Shown: one piece after another, positions 47,418 through 57,924 of the stretch
Position numbering within the stretch: position 1 is the first letter of the stretch
Layout of the letters: every line of letters starts with the position of its first letter
The notes under the pieces: model-generated
Database searches by the model: none
The model's input: only the letters and a program-made list of their open reading frames with translations
Told to the model about the DNA's origin: nothing
Source: Ligula intestinalis
Taxonomy: Eukaryota > Platyhelminthes > Cestoda > Diphyllobothriidea > Diphyllobothriidae
Reading direction: 5' to 3'
Assembly (NCBI GenBank): GCA_036362985.1
Contig: JAYGXS010000004.1
Location: 10,887,350-10,951,349, forward strand
Length of the DNA stretch: 64,000 bases
Translations under genes and position numbers: made by a program

Positions 47418-49229
47418 TGAACAATACCAGTATCACCCGTAACCTCCGCCGACTGCGAAGTCGTAATAATAATCTTTTTTTTATTTTAAGTCTCCAGGGA
47501 GCACTATCAAGACAAGAGTTAGCAGTGAGGTAAAATAATGCCGATGTGCACATTGAAGCCCTGATTGCGGCCAAATATACAGCAGAAATGCATGTCGACA
47601 TAACGGTGAACGTTAAAAGGCCGCATAGACTATGACCACAAGATGTGCTGGGTGATGAGCTCGTCGCAGTTCGCACAGGGTCAAATAGGAGAGACCGCAA
47701 AGACCATCTTCTGAGCATGAGGATTCATGTCTGACCGAGGAAACTTGTCGCAAGTTGGGATGTCGACAAACAGAAGGTTCCCGCAAGTCAAGCAAGACGG
47801 TATTGGTGGACAGAAGTTTACTGCCGGAAAACAGACAGTAAAAAGCGGAGTTGTGCACGCCGAGTCAATATGCCGAATTGTGTCCCGTCTTGCCTGCGGA
47901 ATGGGCTTAGCGGGACGTGGAGCCAGCCATGTGGATAGGCGCTCATCAATTGGCTGGAATCTGCGCCTTGGACAGTGAGGACACGGGGGGAGCATAAAGC
48001 CGCCAGGATACAGCGGTCCTCTCACAGCAGCTGACAGACAAAGTGCGTAGCGGGCCCGAGTGAAGACTGAGCCTCCGCGGTTTGGCAACAAAGCTAGCTT
48101 GAGTCAGCGAGGCAGGCTCCCACAAACCATCGTTGGGGTTGCACGACCAAGGAACCCGTCAAGATCGACACCATTTCGAAATTATGACTGAGAGAGGGGG
48201 GGTCGAAAAACGGCTTCGAAGATTTTCTCCGCAGGAGACAATATTAGTCGGTCTAGAAAACAAGTAATATCACTATAATCCCCTCTTATTTCAGAAGGGT
48301 CCATTTAAAAGTCCAACAGTTGCGTGTTTGAGAAGGAACTGGGCAATAATGACGTTACATCTGTCCAAGTTAATGGTTATGTAATTTGAGGTTAAATACC
48401 GTGACTGTAGACGAAAATCTTATTTCGACTAGAAGATTGTACTAAAAGGGAGTGTATTTGGAAGCAAAATACGATAATGGTTATGTTCGAAGCAAAATGG
48501 TGGCGAAATGTCATGGACGACTAATAAGGGATATAAAGTCGATTTACTGGAGTGAGATTTTCCATTCGTGAGAGACCAGGAATACAGTTTAATGCGAGCT
48601 TGATAATGCTCTTAAGTGCACTTATTCCTTTTCGAAGGGCACTGCAAGTATTTGCTTTGATAAAATTTATTCTGATATCCATAAGTTGCGGCAATGGAAT
48701 TCAACTTGACAGGTGTAGTTTCATCTATCCAAGTGTAGTTCAGTGTGTTTCCATTCTGCGGCGATCGGTGGTGTGAGATCAACTTTAAACACAAATATTA
48801 TGTTCATTCCATCTAATCGGAGAAGTCACTCAGCTAGTAGTAGCGATTTATCCCATACACGGGGCAGGTTGACGTAAGATAGCTGTTTGCTTACGTGACC
48901 GAAAACAGTGTCTGTTTGGGGGCATGTGAGTAGCAGTATGTTTCTTACGCGCTTGCTGTAATAGTGTCAGCATTGTTGGAGTGAATGTTTGGGTGTTGAG
49001 GTCAAAGAGCCAGTCTGGAGAAAACAACTACTAGGGCCTATAGGTGACAAGGCAGGCTGCCCGATGCACGTCAGATAGTGTTGTGTGCAAGCATACTCAT
49101 GACTACGCTGGGGTCCAGTCTAGGAGGGTTGCCGTGCTCTGACAAAGCACCTGTTAGTTAGCGAACTTGTTGCAGCCGTTGGGAAGCCAGAAGAGGGGTG
49201 CGCAAGAACAGCTGCTAAAGCACTAGCAA
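47418..49229. other. Mostly unassigned, likely old repeat
   Basis: A minus-strand frame at 47681-48091 is proline- and cysteine-rich without a known motif, and overlapping frames are open too. No gene is called. The right part (48.2-49.2 kb) shows nothing. Confidence 0.4.
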
Positions 49230-49420
49230 ACTTATTGGACACCTTTTTGTTCGAGGTAAGTCGCGGTTACATATCAGCCCAGGAATTCCATCGAGCCCAG
49301 GAGACTTTTCTGGCTTAATTTGACCGGGAACTGTCGGACTTCTTCGATTGGAACAGAAAGGATTTCATTGTCGGTTGTCAGCCAGTCAGTATGTTTGAGG
49401 AAAAATAGGCTTGCGCCTTT
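49230..49420 (-). pseudogene. LINE RT fragment, N-terminal motif
   Basis: The minus strand reads KPEKSPGLDGIPG (49316-49278), the conserved 'SPGPDGIP' RT motif, with flanking sequence in the same frame and a nearby stop. It may be the 5' part of the remnant at 46.7-47.4 kb, separated by inserted or deleted sequence. Confidence 0.5.
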
Positions 49421-49549
49421 GAACTCCCTTTTTGTCGCATCAAAATCTCAGGAATTATAAACAATTTTTACAAGATTTCAGTCTGGAGAATATAGACCGT
49501 CACATGTTGCAGTGGTGTTTCAAGGTTAATTTGCCACATAGGTCATTTT

Positions 49550-49830
49550 GTGCTGTAGCGTGTGTAGATCAAGTCGGTGTTGGGAAAAAGCAATCGCCTC
49601 GAGAAGGCTATTCCGCGGATCCACAACCCAATACGAGAAAAAATTCTTCCTCACATCCAATCATCCTTGGAGGACATACAGTTCGAAGACATGTCCCCGG
49701 TGACTAGTTGTAGTGGCGAGTTGGAAGACGTCGTCACATATGAGAGCGTGGTCCAAGCCACGCATGATACGGAATGTTTTTATTAAATCCCCACGTAACA
49801 CTTATATCTCAGAGGATAGAGATTAAGGTC
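49550..49830 (-). pseudogene. LINE RT C-terminal fragment
   Basis: The minus strand reads GDLIKTFRIMRG (near 49790), FQLATTTSHRGH (near 49710), a stop, then LDVRKNFFSYWVVDPRNSLL (near 49650). This is the same terminal layout as FFELATTT...RKFFFSKRVIQTWNALP in the 60-62 kb LINE. It lies 5' of the 49.3-kb RT fragment on this strand, so it belongs to a separate copy. Confidence 0.55.
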
Positions 49831-50700
49831 ATTTGGGTGGCAAATAATGGCTTCTGTCATCAATTGGCGTTCGAGGTAAATTCTAGCAATCAGCAATTTC
49901 TAACGGCATTCGTATGTATGCATATTCTTTTGAAGATAACAGGCGTTAACCCTTGAGGAACCTATTCATTTTGGGTCGAGTTAAACTTGCAGTGATATAC
50001 ACAGCATGAGATATATTCATTTGTAAGGTTTACGGGATCATTTGTGAAGCAAATATATAATAATAAGGTTTATTTTTGAAGCACATCTTGGGTACCGTTA
50101 AAACCCGGAATACACGAAAAAGCGCAAAACAAGCCCGTTCTTTTGCTGTATCTATTGGCTTTGTTTTGTCTTATGTTTGGTCAATATTGTGCGAAATAAG
50201 CCGTTTGTTTTAAGTGAAAAAAACCTGACATCAAAGGTACAATACTAACAAAACATGAAATATAATAGCCATACATTAAACGTGTTACTGTTTCGTAGTA
50301 AAAATACGTTGGGACTGGAAAAACTGTCGCTTCATTCAAATAAGTGGATTTAACCGCGATCCGTTTTAAGGCAAAATAAATAGCTGAGGGCATCGCATCA
50401 TCCGCATGAATGAATTTTCTCGATACGGAGATAACAATCTTTGTCATCGGCAGGATTTTGATAAATAGATGGGACGTTGCAGATGTCTGAGGTGGGTCGA
50501 GGCAGCTGGAAACTGGTTGCGAAGCGCCATCGTCATTCAAATGTGAAGACAGAAGACGCTTGTTCCTTCGTTTGTTGTCTATCCAATCTAGGTGAGGTAT
50601 AAATTTTGCTCAAACACGCTTGACATTTATACTACTGATACGTTAAAAAAGCAAGCAGTAGATATTTTTGCATATTTGTAGAGGAAAGTTTTTCCTTTAC
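49831..50700. other. A+T-rich non-coding stretch
   Basis: The minus-strand frame at 50181-50540 has no motif and a biased composition. Nothing else is seen. Confidence 0.4.
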
Positions 50701-50838
50701 AGTAGTCGCCGGTTATTAAGCCCACGGTTAATAGGCCCAGCCGCGTATTAAGCCCAAATCAGCTTGGGACAGAATTTTACATAGCAAAATCCGCTAGCTA
50801 ATAAGCCCAGTCGCCGGCTCCAAAGCCCAGTTTGCCGA
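50701..50838. repeat. Imperfect repeat of an (A)AGCCCA-containing unit
   Basis: A unit like ttattaagcccag-gccg recurs: ggttattaagcccac, ggttaataggcccag, cgtattaagcccaa, gctaataagcccag, ctccaaagcccag. Five occurrences at irregular 13-60 base spacing, with agtcgccgg at 50703 and again at 50810. No coding is seen. Confidence 0.5.
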
Positions 50839-50990
50839 CAGGATAGAGTGAGATTCTCATCTCTGCGCCTACGCAACTGGTTAAGTAATTTTGGCCAGTC
50901 TTACGCAAAAAAGATGCTGGATGTGATTTGTTTTCATTGCTCAAGTTAAATTTTGTGACATGCTGTTCGGACGGCAGCAGACATGAGGGG

Positions 50991-51013
50991 ACACACACAC
51001 ACACACACACACG
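50991..51013. repeat. (CA)n microsatellite at the 3' border of element D copy 2
   Basis: About eleven CA units, immediately followed by the border sequence GACAGTTC of element D. Copy 1 lacks CA at the equivalent border. Confidence 0.85.
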
Positions 51014-52489
51014 ACAGTTCCCCCGTCGATTTCAACGATGGGCACCACGCGCTCCAACAGGCCGCAGCAAACGCTGAAGCAAGCCGCAACTGACACAGAG
51101 GCGAGCTGGGCAAGCAATACGCAAGCGACAGCTAGCAGGAGCAACGCAGAGAACTGGCGCGAGGAAAAACAGGAGTTTAGGCAGACTTGCGCAGAATCTA
51201 CCCACTCGCTCGCCACTCCCACCTCCGTTTCCGGTGTAAAGACAAAGACAATAAAACCGGGGATGAGGGAGGATGTAGACGGCTGGCGCGATAAACACTC
51301 AGCATGCGCACACTTGACACAGCCGTCTCGCTAGGTATGCTCCCGACTGCGCGGGAGCGCCATAAAGGCCACATTAAGAGGGAGCCATTGCAGCCTGACT
51401 CTCAGTCCTCCCTCTCCTCCCGTACGCACACACAGACACACGCGTGTAGAAGGAGCAGCTACGTAGGGGGGTCCGAGTTTTCCCCTCAGTTGGCAGACCC
51501 TCCAAGCCATGGCTTTTAGCGCACCGTGATAGATTCAGACGCATTCAGATTTATTATAGTGAGGGAAGAAACGTGCCGAGGTCGACCTCACTCTCTCTCC
51601 CACCGCATAGTGACCGCCTAGCTTTTAGGCACCCGCAGTGGGGCCTGAAACCCAATGAGAGCGCGAGCGCAGTCACCAGCAGGGAATCAGAAGTGAGAGA
51701 AAGTACCAGCGCCTTCCAGGCCGCAGGGACCGTGGTTGGCTGAAGACTGGCATTGCATGTGCATACAGACCATTGGATCTCAGAAGGGTGAGAGCAGCCC
51801 TGCATGAAGCCTGGGCCAACACCCTCCTGAGAGGGGTAACCAGTCAGTCAACGACTGAAGGCACTACCCGTGCTCCGTTCCCGGTCGGCGTCCGTGGGCG
51901 AGGCTGAAATGAGAGCAAGAGACAATTGGTGAACTTTGCAATTGTGGACATGCAGAAGACGAAAAAGAAAAGAAGAAGAAGAAGAAGAGTAGAAGGAAGA
52001 TGGAGTAGAAGAAAAGAGGAAGAAGGAGGAGGGGAAAGGACGAAGGGGAAAAATAGAAAATGAGAAAGAGGAAGATAGGGAGAGGAGGCGAGGGGAGAAC
52101 GCAGGCAGGCCGAGAGAGGGGAGGAGATTAAATATAGAAAAGAACAATGAGAGCAAAATCTCAACTTACCTTGCAGCAGAGAATCTTCAGTAGCTACTGA
52201 GGCTGTCGTTTGTGCGAAAGACAGAACTGGACTGCAGGCGCCGCTATTATGAGTATGATTGCGGTAATGGAGCGAGTAATATAAACTACAGGAGCTATTA
52301 TGAGGCAGTAAGGCAATACAGTATTCGACACATTCAGCAAGAACGGCCTCCACTTACCTGAGGGAGGAGGCACTCACCTGTGTTCCTGACAAACTTGACG
52401 ACGCAATCGTGACGCGAGGCGACTACTGAGTGGGGCTGAGGCTGGTGGTGGGGATGTGTGAGGGGCTGGGTGTGCCGACATCATGGTCA

Positions 52490-53369
52490 GTGCCGCTGTC
52501 ATGAATGCGTATGTGACCTAGTAGGCCCATGCGATGAGCGAATGATCGGGGCAGTGTGGGCAGTAAAGGCGGCGGTCTCGTCTGTGTGTTGGTGCTCCAG
52601 GCACAAGTTCACCAGTCTCTGTGCGATGGATTCGCAAGTGACAGATTAGACCGATGCGTGAGGTGAATGTGCGATTGCAGTGAGAGCATATCAGGCCCTC
52701 AGAGCTGGTGGGGGGTTCAGGTGTGGAAGTTGTTGCGGGCGGTAATGTGTCGGAGGGAGTGGAAGAAGTTGTGGGTGAGTTGGAGTCGGTGGATGAGGGC
52801 AACGAGGCTTCTCTCTCGTCGGTGATTGCCGTCGAGGTGAAGGCTGGAGTAGGGTCTGGCGGAGTGTTTGGTGCAGTCGCCGTGGATGCTGTCGGAGGAG
52901 AGTTGCATGGCTTCCGGAGGTGACCGACTAGGCCAATGCGTGCACGGAAGGTGCGTTGACAACGCAGACACGTTGGAAGGACTTGGGTGGTGGCAGCGTG
53001 CCGTGGATTGTGAGACTTGCGTGCCGTCCGTTTGGCCTTGGCGGCGGCGATCCGACTAGCTTCGTAGATTGCGGCGCCCGTTTTGACCGCTCTTCGCCAC
53101 GCGGTTCGGTCCAGGGCAAGCTCCTCCCAGTTCAGCGTGTTGATTTGGAGACGCTTCAGGGAGTTCTTTAGGTTGTCTTTGTAACGTCTCTTCTGTCCTC
53201 CTTTGCGACGAGTACCTATGGCGACATCGCCATAGAACAGTCGCTTGGGTACCACGTACCACGTACCACGTGTCCGCTTCAGCGCAGTTGTATCTGCCTG
53301 AGCATGGCCTGGATGCTGAGAACTCCCGTTCTCTCCAGGATTGCCGTGTCCGGAATCCTCTCCAGCCAC
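52490..53369 (-). pseudogene. Element D copy 2, C-terminal region with zinc fingers
   Basis: An open frame holds VVPKRLFYGDVAIGTRRKGG and the basic AAAKAKRTARKSHNP. Finger 1 is LPTCLRCQRTFRARIGLVGH, closing with HLRKPC. A long T/P/S-rich spacer (52.88-52.70 kb) precedes finger 2, LICSHCNRTFTSRIGLICH, closing with HLRIHR. LYCPHCP opens finger 3, but a missing C shifts the frame so the rest (RSFAHRMGLLGHIRIH) lies in another frame. The same indel is present in copy 1. At 53250-53270 a heptamer TACCACG is repeated three times; copy 1 has no such expansion, and the RT frame is lost near here. Confidence 0.7.
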
Positions 53370-55110
53370 TTCACATTCAATATGCGGCGTAGGCAGCTGA
53401 TGTGAAAATGGTTCAGTTTCCGCGCTTGGCTAGCATAGACAGTCCAAGTCTCCGCCCCGTACAAGAGTGTTGACAGCACAACAGCCTTGTACATCTTCAA
53501 TTTCGTTGACAGTTGAAGACCATGACGATTCCATACGGAGGCTTGTAGCCGACCGAAGGCTTGACTGGCTTTGGAGATTCTGCGGGCAATCTCGGCGTCT
53601 ATTTTAGTGTTGCGGGAAAGCGTACTGCCGAAATAGGTGAAATTATCCACGTACTGGAGTACGGCTCCATTGACGTTGATGCGTGCGGGGTTGAGGTCAG
53701 CACCTGGCGGCGGTTGATGCAAAACCACCGTCTTGTCCGTGTTGATGGTGAGGTCAAAGTTGGCGCAACCTGCTGCAAAGAGGTCCATGCTCCTTTGCAT
53801 GTCTGCTTCGGTGGTGTTGTTGAGAGCGCAGTCGTCCGCAAACAGCAGATCATGAACTGCGGTTGTGGAGACGCGCGTGGGGACCTGCATCCGACGAATG
53901 TTGAGGAGGTTTCCGTCCGTTCTATAGTTGAGGGGGATTCCGGGACGCTCGTCACGGTAGGCGTCCATCAGCATGGCAGAGAACATGAGACTGAAGAGGG
54001 TGGGTGCGAGGACACAGCCCTGCTTTCTATCCGGTGGTCACTGCGAAGGCTTCAGACATAGTTCCGTAGTCAGTGACGCGCGCCATCATCCCATCATGGA
54101 GTTGTCGAACCATGTGGGTGAAGTGTTCCGGACAGCCAAACTTCTGCATAACCTTCCAAAGTCCGGGCCGATTCACCGTGTCGAAGGCTTTTGTCAGATC
54201 TATGAACGTAGTGTAGAGGTGGGTCCGCATCTCTTGACATTTCTCCTGCAGCTGACGCGTGGCAAATATCATATCAGTGGTGCCGCGGTGACGTCAAAAA
54301 CCACACTGACTTTCAGGCAGAAGCTCTTGTTCCAGGTGGCTATTCAGACGATGGAGGAGAATGCGTGCGAAGATTTTGCCGGCAATATTCAGCAGTGAGA
54401 TGCCGCGGTGGTTGTCACAGACCTGGCGATTGCCCTTACGCTTGTAGAGGTGGACGATTGTGGCGTCCTTGAAATCCTAGGGAACTTGGCCTTGTCGCCA
54501 CATCTCTTGGAACAGGGTGGTTAGGTGGGTTATGAGTTGGTGACCACCATATTTGTAAATCTCCACCGGGATCCCGTCGGACCCAGGTGCCTTCCCGCTG
54601 GACAGCTGCTGCACAGCCTTCATGGTCTTCTCAGGGGGTGGGTGGGAGGTCGAGATCAGCATTAATTTCGACTTGCGGCAACCACTCAATGGCAGCCTCA
54701 GAGGTGGTAGAGGGCCGGTTGAGTACACTTTGAAAGTGCTTGGCCCAGCGGCTCAGAATTTGGGTCTTCTCAGTGATGAGGTTGGTACCGTCCGCGCTGA
54801 GAAGTGGGGCTGTGCCCCTCACTACGGGGCCGTAGACTGCTTTGCGCGCAGTGAAGAAGTTCTTCCATTCATTGCGATCCGCGTAGCCTTGGATTTCCTC
54901 ACCCTTACGAGCCATCCAAGCGTCCTGCATTTCCCGCAGCCGCTGCTGTACAAGACGGCGACGTTGGTAGTAGGCTGCTTTCGTGGCGTCGGTAGGGTGA
55001 GCGACATATTCGTTGCGGAGGCGATTCTTCTCAGAGATGAGAATACTGATGGCTGCATCTTTTTCGTCGAACCAGTCATGGTGTGGGCGGGGCGTGGGCC
55101 CAATGATGCG
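53279..55110 (-). pseudogene. Element D copy 2, linker and reverse transcriptase
   Basis: Motifs on the minus strand: QDAWMARKGEEIQGYADRNE (54930), SSGKAPGSDGIPVEIYKYGG (54600) and HRGISLLNIAGKIFARILL (54400). Motif A is TTFIDLTKAFDTVNRPGLWK (54215), motif [19 protein letters not shown] (54025) and motif [14 protein letters not shown] (53855), then [15 protein letters not shown]. Catalytic aspartates are intact. Stops or frame changes fall near 55110, 54477, 54295 and 54030. Better preserved overall than copy 1 in motifs, so the insertion may be younger. Confidence 0.82.
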
Positions 55111-56280
55111 TTAGGCAGTGGATTGAACAGCATCCCGTAGTTGAAACCATCGAGTCTCCACGGAGGTGTTCTCTTCTGCGACTGGAAGGTTGTCCAGCTG
55201 GTGAGTCAGCTCGTTGCTGAAACGCATGCGGTTGGCAGGCAAGTTTAACAGATCAGTATTCAACTTACCTGGGCGTCGCTTACCTTGAGATCTCCTGCGT
55301 GGTTGAAGACGGATCCGCATCTTGGAGATGATGAGACGATGATCGGTATCACCATCGGCACCCGGCATTGCCTTTGTCACCAACACGTCCTGCTGGTCGC
55401 GTCGCCGCACAAGGACATAATCCAGAAGATGCCACTAACGAGACCTGGGGTGCATCCAGGTCGCCTTGTGCTGCAGCCGTTGGCTGAAGTAGGTGTTGGT
55501 CAGTATGAGACGTTGCACCGCACAGGTTCGAAGGAGGAGTAAACCATTGTCATTGAGTCCGCGGAGGCGGTAGGGTCCGAGCACTCCCCTTCAGGTGGCA
55601 TGGTCTGTGCCGACGCGGGCATTGAATTCACCAAGGACTATCAAGTTGTCCGCCTTCGGCACAGAGGCCAGGAGGGCGTGCAGATCCTCGTAGAACTTGT
55701 TCTTTGTCTCGTCAGAGCTGGTCATCGGAGGAGCGTAGACACTAACGAGGGTGGCGAATTTGCCACCCCAGAGAGGCAGGCGGAGACTCATCAGGCGTTC
55801 GTTGATACCCTGCGGCGTACAGGGTAGTCGTCCCACGATGTCCTTCCGGATGGCAAAGGCGACACCGGCCTCGCGTCGCTCTGCCGTCGGACGGCCCACA
55901 TAGAAGAAGGTGTAACCGGCACCCACCTCTTCTATGGAACCTTCACCGGCGAATCGGGTTTCACTGAATGCGGCGATGTCCACCTTGAAGCACGCCAGTT
56001 CCCGGGCGATGAGCGCTGTTCTCCGTTCCGGTCGGATGCTCCTTGGTTTATCTAAGAGGGAACGAACATTCCAAGCGCCGAAGGTGATAGGACTTACCTG
56101 AGCTCCCTGAGCTGTCGTCCTGTGAGCTCTGGGAGCTATCCTGTGGGAAGGAAACGGGTAAGAGGGAGGGTGGGGAAGGGAGAAGTTTTGATTTGCGTTT
56201 GTAATGTTTCGACCGCGTGTATGCAGTCTGACAGCCACGGTCAGCTGGCAGATGTCGTGACCCAGCGTGTTGGGAACCAT
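55111..56280 (-). pseudogene. Element D copy 2, AP-type endonuclease
   Basis: Order: [27 protein letters not shown] with the metal-binding [42 protein letters not shown] (GEFN where GDFN is usual, so a catalytic aspartate is changed), then after a stop at 55591 DYVLVRRRDQQDV and GDTDHRLIISKMRI with the C-terminal DH. The first in-frame ATG is at 56278-56280. A second stop lies near 55436. Family role: nicking the target for target-primed reverse transcription. Confidence 0.78.
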
Positions 56281-56418
56281 CTTTTATAGGACCATCAACC
56301 CTCTTGCGAGGGGCAGCAGCGCTACTCCACAAAGGGACTGCCGGTCACCCACAACTGCTGCCGAACAACACCATGGGTCACGATAGATTTGGTGCCGAAC
56401 GACCACTTGGCTGTGAGC

Positions 56419-56450
56419 CACACACACACACACACGCACACACACACAAA
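56419..56450. repeat. (CA)n microsatellite at the 5' border of element D copy 2
   Basis: About sixteen CA units with one G interruption, directly next to the element's 5' end. Together with 50991-51013 it brackets the insertion. Confidence 0.85.
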
Positions 56451-56711
56451 GGGAACAAAGCGTTCAGGCCCACGCTAGACGATGCCGACAGACGTGACCC
56501 CAAAGCATACCAAGGTCGTTCGACTAGCCTCCCTAGGTCTCAAAAACTTTAAAGAGCACTTGCTAGGGAATTTTCCTCCGAAACAGCTGACACAAGACTG
56601 CTTTTTTAAACGTGTCATGAAGCATTTTTGCTTGTTTTTGTTATGACGTAAAATACAGAAAAACAGCATTCTTTTCTTGTACTTTAACAAGCTCTGCACA
56701 TAAACAGTACG
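56451..56711. other. Short non-coding stretch
   Basis: Nothing recognised. Confidence 0.4.
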
Positions 56712-56830
56712 TATGTAATTATAGTGTCTATCCTGCGTTTGCTAATCAAGAACTATGACTCTTCGGTTAGTGCGCCATCCGCTTTTAAGTCCAATTTAGT
56801 CTGGGTCCGGCGACTGCTCTATAAGATTTA
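56712..56830 (+). repeat. Fragment of the 13.4-kb LINE 3' region
   Basis: The sequence gtgtctatcctgcgtttgct and the following aatcaagaactatgactctt match 14654-14712, and later agtccaatttagtctgggtc matches the region near 14730-14750. Only about 120 bases remain, just upstream of the next LINE. Confidence 0.6.
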
Positions 56831-56949
56831 TTTCTAACTTTGAGATGTTAGTCGAAGAACATTAGAATAGGTAAAATTTGCTTAGTTTTAATTTATTGTT
56901 ATTTTTAGGACTGGAAAAGGACGCAAGACACAAGAAGTTGCCGAGGGCC

Positions 56950-57842
56950 TAATATCTGCGCCGAGACAGCTGCGCTCTGGTAGGACGAAAAAACTGCACG
57001 CATATGCGGCAAATGTTCAAAACCTTCCAGCCGGCAAAGTAGACACAAGGGCGTCAACCCTTAGAGTAAAGGCCTCCAACGCTGGCGACGTAAATTTGTA
57101 AAACCTCCCCGCCAGAAAAGTAGATACAGGTGCGTCAATACCTCAAGTAAAGGTGCACACAAAAACAGGCAAGAGCGTGCCAAAACCCGGAGTGAAGGCC
57201 CCCAAAACTGACAAAGTTGCCACAGTTGAGGCAGATTTGAACAAGCTCGCTGTTGACAAAAAAGATACGAGTGTTAAGGCCCTCAAAGTTTTAGCGTCCG
57301 GCCCCGCAAAACTGCATGGAAATCGCGCCGAAGTCCATGGCCGGGAAGCAACAACATCGGCTAGCCCGAGCCCACAGTAGAAAACGAGGCTGGTACTGCA
57401 CCAATAGACTCCGGTCTCAAACATAACCGTCAAAATAGCAGCACAAGAGCTTTTAGTCAGAAAGTAAGTGACAATGTCGCAGGCGTAAAAAATTGTCACT
57501 AAGAGAGAAGCCAACGTCATAATACAGGGATTGACAGAATCAACCGCAACCACCCCCATGGACCGGCATTCCGCAGACATCCAGCTCTTCGGTGCGCTTA
57601 TGAACAAAATGCTGGGACCCAACGTAACAATCGAGTACGTTAAGGCATTCCGCCTTGGAAAACGGTCAGAGGGCCCAGCTGGATTGATGCGTCCCAGACC
57701 TCTGAAGGTGGTCAAAGCCACCAGCCAAGAAGCAAAGCTCATCCTGTCTAAGCGTTTTAGAATAAAAGACTCTCACCCGGGAGTTTTTTTAAGCAGGATT
57801 TCTCAGTTGCAGAAAGAGACAAACGTCGTCAACTCGTTTTAG
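56950..57842 (+). pseudogene. LINE ORF1, copy C
   Basis: The N-terminal half is rich in K, A, V and P and holds two tandem 81-base units (from 57021 and 57102), each reading NLPA(x)KVDT(x)AS followed by V(K). Stops at 57102 region and after 57380 break it. From about 57510 the segment NVIIQGLTESTA, VEYVKAFRLG-like (TIEYVKAFRLGKR) and MRPRPLKVVKATSQ matches the RRM-like ORF1 core found in copy B. The end, ISQLQKETNVVNSF, is followed by a stop at 57840. It probably encodes the RNA-binding chaperone of the element. Confidence 0.6.
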
Positions 57843-57924
57843 AAATTAAGGAGCGACACAGCAAAGGAGAACAAAACTTGGTTATTTACAACAACCAAGT
57901 GATACAACGTCCATTGTTCTCACC

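Larger units (their letters stand above)
51014..56418 (-). mobile_element. Element D, copy 2: LINE with endonuclease, RT and zinc fingers
   Basis: Minus strand, about 5.4 kb from GGCTCACAGCCAAG near 56418 to the end at 51014. The structure is as in copy 1: endonuclease, linker, RT, zinc fingers, then about 1.4 kb of non-coding 3' sequence with a GA-rich tract at 51.95-52.12 kb. Similarity to copy 1 is high across coding and non-coding parts and stops sharply at both ends, which defines the element's termini. Copy 2 is flanked on both sides by (CA)n. Coding is interrupted by several stops and frameshifts. Confidence 0.78.

Noticed and set aside
47681..48091. Cysteine- and proline-rich minus-strand frame of 136 codons
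   Set aside because: No recognisable cysteine spacing, overlaps other open frames, and lies between LINE scraps.
51038..51519. Plus-strand frame conserved between 34.5 and 51.1 kb
   Set aside because: The peptide similarity follows from DNA similarity of the repeat; the frame shifts relative to neighbours and has no motif, so coding is not supported.
55263..55286. A real intron in element D coding at the GTAAG sites
   Set aside because: The endonuclease-to-linker coding reads straight through in frame (SQGKRRPGKLN), so the donor-like sites are within coding sequence.
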